A stretch of DNA of 64,000 bases from Pararobbsia silviterrae (lineage in GTDB: Bacteria; Pseudomonadota; Gammaproteobacteria; Burkholderiales; Burkholderiaceae): assembly GCF_003628125.1 (NCBI RefSeq), contig NZ_RBZU01000011.1:1-64000 (forward strand), in the 5' to 3' direction. The notes under the pieces were generated by a model. It ran no database searches. It saw only the letters and a program-made list of their open reading frames with translations, and had not been told where the DNA came from. The translations under genes and the position numbers were made by a program. Positions 48,782 to 58,739 of this stretch are shown one piece after another (the stretch's first letter is position 1; each line of letters starts with the position of its first letter).

Positions 48782-49900
48782 ATGCGGTCGGTCATCGCCG
48801 ATGCCAAACGGCTCGTCGTCAAAGTCGGATCGAGTCTCGTGACCAACGACGGTCGCGGTCTCGACCATGAAGCCATCGGCAGATGGGCGCAGCAAATCGC
48901 GGAACTTCGCGCGCGCGGCAAGGAAGTCGTGCTCGTGAGTTCGGGGGCCATCGCGGAAGGCATGCAGCGGCTCGGTTGGGTCAAGCGTCCGCGTGAAATC
49001 GACGAGCTTCAGGCCGCCGCGGCCGTCGGTCAGATGGGGCTCGCGCAGGTCTATGAGACGCAGTTTGCGCAGCGCGGCATCCGGACCGCGCAGATCCTGC
49101 TCACGCATGCGGACCTCGCCGATCGCGAACGCTATCTGAATGCGCGTTCGACCTTGCTCACGCTGCTGCGTCTGTCGGTCGTGCCGATCATCAACGAGAA
49201 CGACACGGTCATCACCGACGAAATCAAGTTCGGCGACAACGACACGCTCGGCGCGCTCGTTGCGAACTTGATCGAAGGCGATGCGCTGATCATCCTGACC
49301 GATCAGAGCGGCTTATACACGGCGGACCCGCGCAAGGATCCGACCGCGACGTTCGTCAGCGAAGCCGTCGCCGGCGATCCCGAGCTCGAAGCGATGGCAG
49401 GCGGCGCGGGGTCGAGTCTCGGCCGCGGCGGCATGCTCACGAAGATCATCGCGGCCAAGCGCGCGGCGCACAGCGGCGCGAATACGGTGATCGCGAGCGG
49501 GCGCGAGCCCGATGTGCTCGTGCGTCTCGCGTCGGGCGAGGGCATCGGTACGCAGCTTATCGCGCGTATGGCGCGACTCGCGGCGCGCAAGCAGTGGATG
49601 GCCGATCATCTGCAGGTGCGGGGCCGCGTCGTCGTCGACGACGGCGCGTCCGCGAAGGTCACGTCGGAGGGCAAGAGTCTGCTGCCGATCGGCGTCGTCG
49701 ATGTGCAGGGCGTGTTCGCGCGCGGCGAGGTCATCGCGTGCGTCAATGCGCAGGGCCGCGAGATCGCGCGCGGACTCACGAACTACGGCAGTACCGAGGC
49801 GCGCATGATTCAGCGCCGCCCGAGCGCCGAGATCGAATCGGTGCTCGGCTATATGCTCGAGCCCGAGTTGATCCACCGCGACAATCTCGTCGTCGTATAG
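48782..49900 (+). CDS. proB: Glutamate 5-kinase
   Basis: 372 aa from ATG 48782. First step of proline synthesis. Amino-acid kinase domain with [16 protein letters not shown] (about 9), [14 protein letters not shown] (about 52) and [18 protein letters not shown] (about 139), then a C-terminal PUA domain (about 280-365). Feedback-inhibited by proline in homologues. Lies 106 nt after obgE. Confidence 0.95.
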   Translation: MRSVIADAKRLVVKVGSSLVTNDGRGLDHEAIGRWAQQIAELRARGKEVVLVSSGAIAEGMQRLGWVKRPREIDELQAAAAVGQMGLAQVYETQFAQRGIRTAQILLTHADLADRERYLNARSTLLTLLRLSVVPIINENDTVITDEIKFGDNDTLGALVANLIEGDALIILTDQSGLYTADPRKDPTATFVSEAVAGDPELEAMAGGAGSSLGRGGMLTKIIAAKRAAHSGANTVIASGREPDVLVRLASGEGIGTQLIARMARLAARKQWMADHLQVRGRVVVDDGASAKVTSEGKSLLPIGVVDVQGVFARGEVIACVNAQGREIARGLTNYGSTEARMIQRRPSAEIESVLGYMLEPELIHRDNLVVV

Positions 49901-49960
49901 TCGTCGGCGGCCGCGCATGCGAGCCCCGAGCGGGACCCGCATGCAGGACGCGCGCCCGGC

Positions 49961-50626
49961 TTAGTTACGCGGACGTTGATCGTCGAGCGCGCGCTTGTAG
50001 CGGATGTTCTCGACGATCTGCTTCGCGTCGCCCGCGAGCGTCTGGAAGTTGCAGAAGTAATCGTGCGCGAGCGCCGTGTGGTACGCGTTCAGCGAGTTGT
50101 AGACGACCTTTTCCCAATCCGTCGACGTGTCGGTGTCCCAAGCGGTGCCGTCTTCGTCGATCGCGGCATACATCTTCCACATCTGGCCGTCGCCGCAACG
50201 CATCCCTTCGTAGCGAACGTTACGGACACCCGACGGACTCGTGATGACGACCGTATAGCGAATCACATCGTCCGTGCCGATCGACACCGATTTCGGGTCG
50301 ATCGCGAACGTTAGCGACGTGTTCTTCGAGACTTCGAACGGCAGTAACGCGTCGTAATTCGGCAGCGGCGGCGGCATCACGTCCTTTTGTTCGACGAAGA
50401 CCGATTTGCGATCGAACAGGTATTGGAACGTGCTTTGATCGCCGCTCGCGTTGCTCGCGGGGCCGTTCATGCCGGGCGTCGTTCCGTCGTTGGGGCCGGC
50501 GAACACGACGGCGGGCGCGACCACGGCGGCCACGCACGATGCAATGACGCTCGCGCGGAGCGCACGTCGCGCTTGATAAGGCAGGAAAGAGAAGTTCAAG
50601 ATCGTCGAATCCAGGGCGGGCGGCAC
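49961..50626 (-). CDS. CNP1-like family secreted protein
   Basis: 221 aa. N-terminal hydrophobic signal (about 20-43) ending at AVVFAG, a probable Sec signal peptide, then the CNP1-like domain with KSVSIGTDDVIRYTVVITSPSGVRNVRYEGMRCGDG (about 110) and a later conserved Cys (YFCNF). Periplasmic protein of unknown function. The start used is GTG; a TTG nine codons in (50599) would also leave a complete signal peptide, and neither has a clear ribosome site. Confidence 0.82.
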   Translation of the reverse strand: MPPALDSTILNFSFLPYQARRALRASVIASCVAAVVAPAVVFAGPNDGTTPGMNGPASNASGDQSTFQYLFDRKSVFVEQKDVMPPPLPNYDALLPFEVSKNTSLTFAIDPKSVSIGTDDVIRYTVVITSPSGVRNVRYEGMRCGDGQMWKMYAAIDEDGTAWDTDTSTDWEKVVYNSLNAYHTALAHDYFCNFQTLAGDAKQIVENIRYKRALDDQRPRN

Positions 50627-50790
50627 GTTGCGCGTGCCGTCAGTCGTTCATTACCGGGAAGGGCATGGCAGGGAAGCTTCGCGACCGCGCATGACGATGC
50701 ATTGTGACTCGATCATGCGCGACGTTGCTCTGACACGCGGGTGGACGACGGGTTCGGTCGCGAACGCCCGAACCCGATGAAAGCCTCGCG

Positions 50791-51444
50791 TCAGCCGCGA
50801 GGGGGCGCCGAGACGCCGGGACCCGTGTTCGCGTCTTCGATCTCGCGCGGCGTATCGTTGCCGCGCGTCTCGCCGGACACCGCAAACTCGGCTTGCGCGC
50901 GCTGCGCGGCACGTTGCGACGCCGCGCCATCGCGACGCCGCGACGGTGGTCCGTCGCAACCGGGTCCGTTCGGACGCCTCAGGAAGCGCGAAAGCTCCGA
51001 GAGCGCCAGCTGATACACATCGCGCTTGAACTCGATGACCGCATCGAGCGGCACCCAATACTCGTTCCAGCGCCATGCATCGAACTCGGGATGGTCCGTC
51101 GCGCGCAGGCAGATATCGCAATCGCGGCCCATCATCCGAAGCAAAAACCAGATCTGTTTCTGCCCTCGGTAATGGCCGCGGACTTCGCGCTTGATAAACT
51201 TGTCGGGCACCTCATAACGCAGCCAGTCGCGCGTGCGACCGAGCACTTTGACGTGATGGGGCATCAAGCCGGTTTCTTCGTGCAACTCCCGGTACATGGC
51301 CTGCATCGGGTTCTCGCCGAATTTGATGCCCCCTTGCGGAAACTGCCACGAATGCTCGCGTAGCCGTTTGCCCCAAAACACTTCGTTGCGCGCGTTCAAG
51401 AGGATGATGCCGACGTTCGGGCGAAAGCCTTCACGATCCAGCAT
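50791..51444 (-). CDS. rppH: RNA pyrophosphohydrolase RppH
   Basis: 217 aa from ATG 51444, with AAGGTGG just upstream. Removes pyrophosphate from 5' triphosphate RNA to start mRNA decay. Starts [18 protein letters not shown]. Nudix box [23 protein letters not shown] (about 37-59), [26 protein letters not shown] next. After residue 160 a basic, low-complexity tail of about 55 residues ([17 protein letters not shown] and so on) is weakly conserved. The far longer minus open frame beyond this start is shadow of proS. Divergent from proS. Confidence 0.93.
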   Translation of the reverse strand: MLDREGFRPNVGIILLNARNEVFWGKRLREHSWQFPQGGIKFGENPMQAMYRELHEETGLMPHHVKVLGRTRDWLRYEVPDKFIKREVRGHYRGQKQIWFLLRMMGRDCDICLRATDHPEFDAWRWNEYWVPLDAVIEFKRDVYQLALSELSRFLRRPNGPGCDGPPSRRRDGAASQRAAQRAQAEFAVSGETRGNDTPREIEDANTGPGVSAPPRG

Positions 51445-51477
51445 ACAACCACCTTCGAATCCTTTAAAATTGCTTTG

Positions 51478-51483
51478 ATTATA
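51478..51483 (-). promoter_or_regulatory. Probable -10 element for rppH
   Basis: Perfect TATAAT on the minus strand, 34-39 nt upstream of the rppH start, in the AT-rich patch between divergent rppH and proS. No good -35 at 16-18 bp, so promoter strength is uncertain. Confidence 0.5.
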
Positions 51484-51594
51484 AACAGATACCGCGCGCC
51501 GCGCACCGTTTGAGGGACGACCCCCCGCCGAGCTGCGCGAACCGCAGCCGACCGGCGGTGCGCGGCGCTCTCGTCTTTTTGGAAACCCCCCTGA

Positions 51595-53334
51595 ATGAAA
51601 GCATCGCGTTTTTTTATCGGCACGCTCAAGGAAGCGCCTGCCGACGCCGAAATCGTCAGTCATCAATTGATGGTGCGCGCGGGCATGATCCGTCGCGTCG
51701 CGGGCGGGATTTACGACTACATGCCCATGGGGCTGCGTTCGATTCGCAAGGTCGAGAAGATCGTGCGCGAGGAGATGGAGCGCGCGGGGGCGATCGAATT
51801 GCTGATGCCGGCGGTGCAGCCGGCCGAGTTCTGGCAGGAGTCGGGACGCTGGGCCAAATACGGTCCCGAATTGCTGCGCCTCAAGGACCGTCACGATCGC
51901 GATTTCGTGATCGGGCCGACGCATGAAGAAGTCATCACGGACATCGCGCGGCGCGAGATCAAGAGCTATCGCCAGATGCCGATCAACTTCTATCAAATCC
52001 AGACGAAGTTCCGCGACGAGATTCGTCCGCGCTTCGGCGTCATGCGCGGCCGCGAATTCATCATGAAGGACGCGTACTCGTTCGATAAGGACGTCGACGG
52101 ACTCAAGATCACCTATCAGAAGATGTACGACGCATACAGCGCGGTCTTCAATCGGATGGGGCTCACGTTCCGCGCGGTCGCGGCCGACAACGGTTCGATC
52201 GGTGGTACGGGTTCGCATGAGTTCCAGGTCATCGCCGACACGGGCGAGGACGAGATCGTCTACTGCCCGACATCGGACTATGCGGCGAATATCGAAGCGG
52301 CCGAAGCGCCCGCGTTGATCGCGACGCGCGGCGCCGCGACGCAAGCGCTGACGAAGACGCCGACGCCGGGCAAGGCCAAGTGCGAAGACGTCGCCGAACT
52401 GCTCGGCATTCCGCTCGAAACGACGATCAAGTCGGTCGTCATGGCCGTCGACGCCGCCGAAGGTCCGACGAAGATCGTGCTGCTGCTGGTGCGCGGCGAT
52501 CACTCGATCAACGAAGTCAAGGTCACGAAGCTGGCGGGTCTCGGCGATGCGCGTATGGCCACGGAGCACGAAATCATCGCGACGTTCGGCACGCCGCCGG
52601 GCTATCTCGGTCCGATCGGCACGAAGCAGCCGGTGACCGTCATCGCCGATCTGACCGTCGCCAATATGGCCGATTTCGTGGTCGGCGCGAACGAGGCCGG
52701 CCATCACATCACGGGCGTGAACTGGGGCCGCGATCTGCCCGAACCCGATCAGGTCGCCGATATCCGCGAAGTCGTCGCGGGCGATGCGTCGCCCGACGGC
52801 AAGGGGGTGCTCGAGATCTGCCGCGGTATCGAAGTCGGCCAGGTGTTCCAGCTCGGCACGAAGTACTCCGAGGCGATGAACGCGACCTACCTCGATGAAT
52901 CGGGCAAGCCGCAACCGATGGTCATGGGCTGCTACGGGATCGGCGTCACGCGCGTGCTCGGCGCGGCGATCGAACAGAACTACGACGCGCGCGGGATCAT
53001 CTGGCCCGAGGCCATCGCGCCGTTCGAAGTCGTCGTCTGCCCGATGGGCTATGACCGTAGCGAATCGGTGCGCGCCGAAGCGGACCGCATCTACGGCGAA
53101 CTCGTCGCGGCCGGCATCGACGTGATTCTCGACGACCGCGGTGAACGGCCGGGCGTCATGTTCGCCGACTGGGAACTCATCGGCGTGCCGCACCGGCTCG
53201 TCATCGGCGATCGCGGTCTTAAGGAAAGCAAGGTCGAGTATCAGGGCCGCCGCGATACCGAAGCGACGCTGTTGCCGGTCGGCGAGGCCGTCGCGCACGT
53301 GGCGAGTCGCGTCAACGCGGCGCTCGGCCGCTGA
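51595..53334 (+). CDS. proS: Prolyl-tRNA synthetase (bacterial type with editing domain)
   Basis: 579 aa. Class II synthetase. Motif 1/2 region ([28 protein letters not shown], then [28 protein letters not shown]), an inserted YbaK-like editing domain (about 225-400) that removes mischarged Ala-tRNA(Pro), motif 3 [19 protein letters not shown] (about 443) and the C-terminal anticodon-binding domain ([18 protein letters not shown] onward). The ATG follows CCCCCTGA without a strong ribosome site. Confidence 0.97.
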   Translation: MKASRFFIGTLKEAPADAEIVSHQLMVRAGMIRRVAGGIYDYMPMGLRSIRKVEKIVREEMERAGAIELLMPAVQPAEFWQESGRWAKYGPELLRLKDRHDRDFVIGPTHEEVITDIARREIKSYRQMPINFYQIQTKFRDEIRPRFGVMRGREFIMKDAYSFDKDVDGLKITYQKMYDAYSAVFNRMGLTFRAVAADNGSIGGTGSHEFQVIADTGEDEIVYCPTSDYAANIEAAEAPALIATRGAATQALTKTPTPGKAKCEDVAELLGIPLETTIKSVVMAVDAAEGPTKIVLLLVRGDHSINEVKVTKLAGLGDARMATEHEIIATFGTPPGYLGPIGTKQPVTVIADLTVANMADFVVGANEAGHHITGVNWGRDLPEPDQVADIREVVAGDASPDGKGVLEICRGIEVGQVFQLGTKYSEAMNATYLDESGKPQPMVMGCYGIGVTRVLGAAIEQNYDARGIIWPEAIAPFEVVVCPMGYDRSESVRAEADRIYGELVAAGIDVILDDRGERPGVMFADWELIGVPHRLVIGDRGLKESKVEYQGRRDTEATLLPVGEAVAHVASRVNAALGR

Positions 53335-53408
53335 CGCGCGCGCCGCGATGCGAGCGCGGTCGACACGCTCACGTGTGAGGTCGCGCTCGTCTTCGCGGAG
53401 CTTGCGTC

Positions 53409-54023
53409 GTGGAATATAACTTTCTGTCCGCAACCATCCTGCTGGTCCTGATCACGGACCCGATCGGCAATATTCCGATTTTCATCAACGCGCTCAAGCG
53501 GGTGCCGGTCAAACGGCGCCCGACGGTCATCGTGCGTGAAGTATCGATCGCGTTCGGCATTCTCGTCGCGTTCATGCTCGGCGGCCGGCAGTTTCTCGAG
53601 GTCATGCACCTCAGCGATCTGTCGATGCGTATCGGCGGCGGCATCGTGCTGTTCCTGATCGCGCTGCGCATGGTGTTTCCGCACCCGGACGGCGCGCTCG
53701 GAGGCGGTGACGCGGCGCTCGGCGAGCCGCTGATCGTGCCGCTTGCGATTCCCGCGATCGCGGGGCCGTCGGCGATCGCGACCGTGATGCTGCTCGCGTC
53801 GCAGGCGCCTGAACGGCGCGTCGAATGGCTCGCGGCGCTGACCGTCACGATGCTGATCTGCGCGATCGTGCTGCTTGCGTCGGACCGGATTCAGCACTGG
53901 CTCGGCGAGCGCGCCGTGGCGGCGCTCGAACGGCTCATGGGGCTCGTGCTCGTCGCGATCGCCGTCGATATGCTGCTCGAAGGCGTGCGGATTTTCGCGC
54001 ACCAGCTCTCGGCCGGCGCGTGA
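53409..54023 (+). CDS. MarC family integral membrane protein
   Basis: 204 aa, six hydrophobic segments over the whole length, typical of the MarC/UPF0056 family, whose function is not settled (not a drug pump despite the name). Conserved [12 protein letters not shown] near the N-terminus and [18 protein letters not shown] (about 115). Start GTG with GGAG eight bases upstream. Lies 74 nt after proS, same strand. Confidence 0.9.
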   Translation: MEYNFLSATILLVLITDPIGNIPIFINALKRVPVKRRPTVIVREVSIAFGILVAFMLGGRQFLEVMHLSDLSMRIGGGIVLFLIALRMVFPHPDGALGGGDAALGEPLIVPLAIPAIAGPSAIATVMLLASQAPERRVEWLAALTVTMLICAIVLLASDRIQHWLGERAVAALERLMGLVLVAIAVDMLLEGVRIFAHQLSAGA

Positions 54024-54045
54024 ATTCACCCGATGCGTGAAGGCG

Positions 54046-54594
54046 TCAGCGCGGCACGGTCAGCGCACGGATCGCCGGCAGATTGCGCCAGTAGCCCTTG
54101 ACGTCCATGCCGCAACCGAACACGTAACGGTCGGGCACCGTGAAGCCGCAGAAATCGGGGCGCAGCGGTTTCGACTGCGCGATCATCTTCTCGCAGAGCA
54201 CGGCCGACTTGAACGTCTTCGCGCCCATCGCGAGGATCCGGTCGCGAATCGCGGCCATCGTCTGGCCTTCATCGAGAATGTCGTCGATCACGAGGACCGT
54301 GCGGTCCTTGACCGACTCGCCCGGTGCGACGCGCCAGTGCATGTCGCCGCCGCGCGTCGTGTTGTGATATCGCGTGAGATGGACGTAGTCGAACTCGAGC
54401 GGGAAATCGAGGTGCGGCAGCAGCATGCCCGTGAAGACCGCGGCGCCGCCCATGACAGAGAGGAGCAGCGGGAAGGCATCGCCGAGTTCATTGCGAATGT
54501 CGGCCGCCATCGTGCGAATCGACGCCTCGACGTCGGTGGCGGAAACGATCTCTTCCGAGTTCTTGAATAGTTCGAGGGCTTCTTCGCGGTTCAT
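54046..54594 (-). CDS. Hypoxanthine/guanine phosphoribosyltransferase family protein
   Basis: 182 aa. The PRPP-binding loop VLVIDDILDEGQTMAAI (about 101-117) has the two adjacent acidic residues of the family. N-terminal VMGGAAVFTGMLLPHL and C-terminal VFGCGMDVKGYWRNLP (aromatic base-stacking region) fit HGPRT. Purine salvage from PRPP in the cytoplasm. Minus strand, opposite the MarC gene, about 20 nt from its end. Confidence 0.9.
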   Translation of the reverse strand: MNREEALELFKNSEEIVSATDVEASIRTMAADIRNELGDAFPLLLSVMGGAAVFTGMLLPHLDFPLEFDYVHLTRYHNTTRGGDMHWRVAPGESVKDRTVLVIDDILDEGQTMAAIRDRILAMGAKTFKSAVLCEKMIAQSKPLRPDFCGFTVPDRYVFGCGMDVKGYWRNLPAIRALTVPR

Positions 54595-54747
54595 CTGCGT
54601 TCGTGGTCGGTCGAAGGTGTGTCTATATTAGTAGGGATCGGAAAACGCGTGGCTCGAATGATGGATCGGCTCGCCCGGGCACATGCATCGTGGCCCCCCG
54701 TCCGCGCGACGGCATGCATCGCGCGATCCGGGACCGATCCGCCGCGC

Positions 54748-56115
54748 TCAGCGCATGCCCGGCATCATGCCCTTCATGCCGCGCATCATCTTCGCGAGAT
54801 TGCCGCCCTTGAGCTTCTTCATCATGCCGCGCATCTGATCGAACTGCGCGAGCATGCGATTGACTTCCTGGACCTGAACGCCCGCGCCCGTCGCGATACG
54901 CCGCTTGCGGCTCGCCTTGATGAGTTCGGGCTTCGCGCGCTCGGCGGGCGTCATCGAGTTGATGATGCCTTCCATGCGGCGCATCTGTTTCTCGGCCTGA
55001 TTCATGTCGGCGTTGCCCGCGGCCTGCTGAAACTGCGCGGGCAGTTTGTCGAGCAGCGAGCCGAGGCCGCCCATCTTCTTCATCTGCGAGAGTTGCGCGC
55101 GGAAATCGTTGAGATCGAAATCGCCGCCTTTCTTGACCTTCGTCGCGAGCTTTTGCGCGGCTTCGACATCGACGCCGCGTTGCGCTTCCTCGACGAGCGC
55201 GAGGATGTCGCCCATGCCGAGGATCCGGTTCGCCATGCGATCCGGATAGAAGACTTCGAGTCCGTCGAGCTTTTCGCCGACACCGACGAACTTGATCGGC
55301 TTGCCGGTCACGTGGCGCACCGACAGCGCTGCGCCGCCGCGCGAGTCGCCGTCGAGCTTGGTGAGGACCACGCCGGTCAGCGGCAATGCATCGTTGAACG
55401 CCTTGGCCGTGTTGACCGCGTCCTGCCCGAGCATCGCGTCGACGACGAACAGCGTTTCGGCCGGCTTGATCGTCGCGTGCAGCGCGGCGATCTCCTGCAT
55501 CATCGCTTCGTCGATGCCGAGGCGGCCGGCCGTGTCGACGATCAGCACGTCGTGATAGTGCTTCTTGGCCCAGTCGAGCGCGGCCAGCGCGATATCGACG
55601 GGCTTCTGGTCGGGCTGCGACGGGAAGAAGTCGGCGCCGACCTGTTCGGTCACGGTCTTGAGCTGCGCGATCGCCGCGGGGCGATAGACGTCGCACGAGA
55701 CGGTCAGCACTTTCTTCTTCTGCTTCTCACGCAGCAGTTTCGCGAGCTTGCCGACGGTCGTGGTTTTCCCCGCGCCCTGCAGGCCCGCCATGAGGATGAT
55801 CGCGGGCGGCGTGACCGCGAAGTTGAGTTCGGCCGCCTTGCCTTCGTAGTCGCCGCCGATGACGGCGGTCAGTTCGCGCTGGACGACGCCGACGAGCGCC
55901 TGGCCCGGCGTGAGGCTCGTGATGACTTCGTCACCGAGCGCCTTGTCCTTGACCTTCGCGATGAACTCGCGCACGACGGGCAACGCGACGTCGGCCTCGA
56001 GCAGTGCGAGGCGCACTTCGCGCAGCATGTCCTGGGTGTTCGCCTCGGTCAGGCGAGCTTCGCCGCGCAGCGTCTTGACGACGCGCGCCATGCGTTGGGT
56101 CAGATTGTCGAGCAT
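54748..56115 (-). CDS. ffh: Signal recognition particle protein Ffh
   Basis: 455 aa from ATG 56115; the open frame beyond is not conserved. N domain, GTPase G domain (GLQGAGKTTTVGKLAKLL near residue 107, DTAGRLGIDE, TKLDGDSRGGAALS) and C-terminal methionine-rich M domain (MRRMEGIINSMTPAERAKP, then MRGMMKKLKGGN) that binds 4.5S RNA and signal sequences. Co-translational targeting to the inner membrane. Divergent from the CcsA-like gene. Confidence 0.97.
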   Translation of the reverse strand: MLDNLTQRMARVVKTLRGEARLTEANTQDMLREVRLALLEADVALPVVREFIAKVKDKALGDEVITSLTPGQALVGVVQRELTAVIGGDYEGKAAELNFAVTPPAIILMAGLQGAGKTTTVGKLAKLLREKQKKKVLTVSCDVYRPAAIAQLKTVTEQVGADFFPSQPDQKPVDIALAALDWAKKHYHDVLIVDTAGRLGIDEAMMQEIAALHATIKPAETLFVVDAMLGQDAVNTAKAFNDALPLTGVVLTKLDGDSRGGAALSVRHVTGKPIKFVGVGEKLDGLEVFYPDRMANRILGMGDILALVEEAQRGVDVEAAQKLATKVKKGGDFDLNDFRAQLSQMKKMGGLGSLLDKLPAQFQQAAGNADMNQAEKQMRRMEGIINSMTPAERAKPELIKASRKRRIATGAGVQVQEVNRMLAQFDQMRGMMKKLKGGNLAKMMRGMKGMMPGMR

Positions 56116-56252
56116 AGTCCGCGCAGGGGTAGAGGTCGGTCGGACCGCCGGGTCCGCGAGGCGCCCGACAAGCGAGCGCGATGCGGCGAGGGTGCGGCAT
56201 GGCTGCCGGACGGACCCCTCGGGGCGGCGGGACCTTGGTGTAAACTCCAAAC

Positions 56253-57179
56253 ATGATCATTGTACTGTATGCCCTGACCGCGCTCCTTTACGGCACGCTC
56301 GCCGCGTCGGCGTGGCGTTCGCGGTTGCGCTTCGCCGAGGTGCCGGGCGACGTGCTCGGCATCGCGCCGCAAAGCCTGTCTCCGCGCGATCGCGCCTTGC
56401 TCGGCGCCGCCCTCGTGTCGCATGGTCTCCTGCTCGAACTCACGATCTTCCCCGAAGGCGAAATGGTTTACGGGTTCGCGTTCGCGCTCTCGGCGATGCT
56501 TTGGCTCGGTGTGCTGATCTATTGGATCGAGAGTCTGTTCTTTCCGCTCGACGGGCTGCGCATGCTCGCGCTGCCCGTCGCGTTCGTCGCGAGTCTGCTG
56601 CCCTTGATGTTCGGCGGCGTCAAAGTCCTGCCGTACTCGGCCGACTTGTTGTTCAAGCTGCATTTCCTGGTCGCCAACGTGGCGTACGGCCTGCTCGCGC
56701 TCGCGGCCGCGCACGCGGCGCTCATGCTGCTCGTCGAGCGCCGGCTGCATGCCGCGCGCAGCGCGCGCGTGAGCCTTGCGCGCCCCGACAGTCGCGCCGC
56801 CTTGCGCGCGGCCACACGCGATCCGTCCGACGATCATTGGGCCAGCAACTGGCTCGATGCGTTGCCGCCGCTGCTCACGCTCGAGAAGCTGCTGTTCCGT
56901 CTGATCTGGGCCGGGTTCATCGTGCTGACGCTCGCGCTCGGCTCGGGGATCCTGTTCAGCGAACAACTGTTCCATAAGCCGCTGCGCTTCGATCACAAGA
57001 CGATCTTCGCCGTGATGTCGTGGGTCATGTTCGGCGGCGTGCTCGCGGGACGAACCTTCTATGGATGGCGCGGCCGCACGGCGCTGCGCTGGGTGCTCGC
57101 GTCGTTCGTCTCGCTGTTGCTCGCCTATGTCGGCAGCCGCTTCGTGCTCGAAGTGCTGTTACATCGTGCCGTTGTCTAG
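56253..57179 (+). CDS. CcsA/HemX-like cytochrome c assembly protein
   Basis: 308 aa polytopic protein, about eight membrane segments. Shared features of the cytochrome c assembly family: a His-containing loop (SADLLFKLHFLVANVAYGLLALAAAHAAL, about 130), and the C-terminal LITAG-like region FDHKTIFAVMSWVMFGGVLAGRTFYGWRG. Often next to ffh (YpjD/HemX-like). Role in haem handling inferred from family. Confidence 0.85.
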   Translation: MIIVLYALTALLYGTLAASAWRSRLRFAEVPGDVLGIAPQSLSPRDRALLGAALVSHGLLLELTIFPEGEMVYGFAFALSAMLWLGVLIYWIESLFFPLDGLRMLALPVAFVASLLPLMFGGVKVLPYSADLLFKLHFLVANVAYGLLALAAAHAALMLLVERRLHAARSARVSLARPDSRAALRAATRDPSDDHWASNWLDALPPLLTLEKLLFRLIWAGFIVLTLALGSGILFSEQLFHKPLRFDHKTIFAVMSWVMFGGVLAGRTFYGWRGRTALRWVLASFVSLLLAYVGSRFVLEVLLHRAVV

Positions 57180-57188
57180 GGACCCCGC

Positions 57189-57527
57189 ATGTCGAGATTC
57201 ATTCTGCTGATTCTGATCGGCGTCCTCGCCAACTGGTGGTGGCGCAACCTTCAACGACAACGTATGCCAGGGTCGCGCGCGCCGTCCGGCGATGCGTCGC
57301 GAGCCGACGGCGCATCGCGTACCGAGGGCGCCCGTGCGCAAGCGCGCTCGCCGTTCACGTCGCGCGCGACGCAGGCCGCCTTGCCCGAGCCGATGGTGCG
57401 GTGCGCCTATTGCGATACGCATGTGCCCCAGTCGGAAGCGGTCGCTTCCGCGGGCAAGTATTTCTGCAGTCCGCGGCACGCGCACGACGATGCGTCGCGC
57501 GCCGCGCGCGCGAGTGACGCGCGGTGA
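57189..57527 (+). CDS. PP0621-like small membrane/zinc protein
   Basis: 112 aa. N-terminal membrane segment (FILLILIGVLANWWW), an Ala/Arg/Ser-rich linker (about 25-70), then a C-terminal zinc-like domain with CAYCDTHVPQSEAV and a later Cys in KYFCSPRHAHD (about 70-105). This is the PP0621 family, of unknown function, often found before ampD. Its stop overlaps the ampD start (GTGA). Confidence 0.88.
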   Translation: MSRFILLILIGVLANWWWRNLQRQRMPGSRAPSGDASRADGASRTEGARAQARSPFTSRATQAALPEPMVRCAYCDTHVPQSEAVASAGKYFCSPRHAHDDASRAARASDAR

Positions 57528-58117
57528 CGTCGTCGATCGACGACGCGGGTTGGTACGCGCATGCGATCCGCGAGCCGTCGCCGAACTTCGATGCGCGTCC
57601 GAGCGGCGTGGCGCCGAGCGTCCTCGTGCTCCATAACATCAGCCTGCCGCCCGGACACTTCAGCGGGCAGGCCGTCATCGAATTCTTCCAGAATCGTCTC
57701 GACTGGGATGCGCATCCGTTCTACACGCAGATTCGCGGCGTGCGCGTGTCGTCCCACTTTTTGATCCGCCGCGACGGCGCGGTCATCCAGTTCGTCTCCT
57801 GCGACGATCGCGCATGGCATGCGGGCGTATCGAGTTTCTTCGGTCGCGAGCGCTGCAATGATTTTTCGATCGGCATCGAGCTCGAAGGCAGTGACGAATG
57901 CCCGTTTGATGATGCACAATACGCGCCCCTCGCGAACCTCGCGTCCGCGTTGATCGAGCGATATGCATTGACGGCGCTTGCCGGTCACTCGGATATCGCG
58001 CCGGGCCGCAAGACGGACCCGGGACCGATGTTCGACTGGCCGCGCGTGCGCCGGATGCTCGGGCTGTCCGCTGAGTATTTTCCCTACCTCGCAGCGGACC
58101 AGTCCGACGCAGGCTAA
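57524..58117 (+). CDS. ampD: 1,6-anhydro-N-acetylmuramyl-L-alanine amidase AmpD
   Basis: 197 aa from GTG 57524, overlapping the PP0621 stop. Cytoplasmic zinc amidase that recycles anhydro-muropeptides and so keeps AmpR-regulated beta-lactamase silent where that exists. Zinc residues in VLHNISLPPG (His about 37) and the later HAG and GHSDIAPGRKTDPG (His and Asp, about 155-165). A GIELEG block is conserved. Confidence 0.95.
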   Translation: MTSSIDDAGWYAHAIREPSPNFDARPSGVAPSVLVLHNISLPPGHFSGQAVIEFFQNRLDWDAHPFYTQIRGVRVSSHFLIRRDGAVIQFVSCDDRAWHAGVSSFFGRERCNDFSIGIELEGSDECPFDDAQYAPLANLASALIERYALTALAGHSDIAPGRKTDPGPMFDWPRVRRMLGLSAEYFPYLAADQSDAG

Positions 58118-58310
58118 GCGCGACGACGAAGCGCATGGCGATCGCGTGGCGTGACCGATCGCGTTCGTCTTCGTCGGAAGCCGCGACACGCAAGCGTCTT
58201 CAACCTCGCTCGCCGGATGGTTAACGGCCGTTTTTTTGAACGCGCCACCCGCGCGACCCCGGCCAGTCCGACCACCGCGAAAGTCAAGGCCGTCTGGCCA
58301 ATTTTTCTGT

Positions 58311-58339
58311 TTGAAAGCGCACACGGCCGACACTATACT
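58311..58339 (+). promoter_or_regulatory. nrdA promoter
   Basis: TTGAAA (58311-58316), 17-bp spacer, TATACT (58334-58339): strong sigma-70 pair. The -10 is inside the first NrdR-like box. Confidence 0.8.
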
Positions 58340-58376
58340 TTGTGCATGCGGACGGGCGGGGCACTAGATGTTGTAT
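58330..58376. promoter_or_regulatory. Paired NrdR boxes
   Basis: Box 1 ACACTATACTTTGTGC (58330-58345) and box 2 GCACTAGATGTTGTAT (58361-58376). Both fit the NrdR consensus (ACACnATATnTTGTG-like), and their starts are exactly 31 bp apart, the expected three-turn spacing. Box 1 covers the promoter -10. NrdR senses ATP/dATP and represses ribonucleotide reductase genes. The nrdR gene itself is outside the window. Confidence 0.78.
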
Positions 58377-58739
58377 GTGTGCGTCGAATCTTTGCCCCCA
58401 TTCGAGATATGCGCGGCACCGGCCTGGACCTGTTTCCGGCCTCGCTTTCGCGGTTCGAACGTCCGCCGGCTGGCGCCCTGAGCAGATCGCGTAACGGGCG
58501 CCTTTGGTTTTCAGAGCTGAGTCTTTCGGGTGTCGGAGTCGGGCATTCGAACGCAGTACTCGCATCAAGCGTCAAGGGACGGCCGGGCGTGAGGCGCGTG
58601 AATCGACAACGCTGCGGCGCATGTCGGTCGCGCGGCGTCGGTGCACGGCGCTCACGGCCAACGGGGGCGGTAATCGGCCGTCCTTCATATCCATCGCGGT
58701 TCGACCGCACACAGTGAATACAGACCAGGAGCTTTGCAC

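Larger units (their letters stand above)
58118..58739. other. nrdA 5' region (622 nt)
   Basis: No real gene; the 188-codon open frame at 58151-58717 has no recognisable motif. Contains the nrdA promoter and two NrdR-type boxes (58311-58376), then a leader of about 390 nt to the nrdA ATG. AGGAG (58727-58731) is the ribosome site. Confidence 0.65.

Noticed and set aside
58151-58717. 188-codon open frame upstream of nrdA
   Set aside because: It crosses the promoter and NrdR boxes and has no recognisable domain; treated as non-coding.
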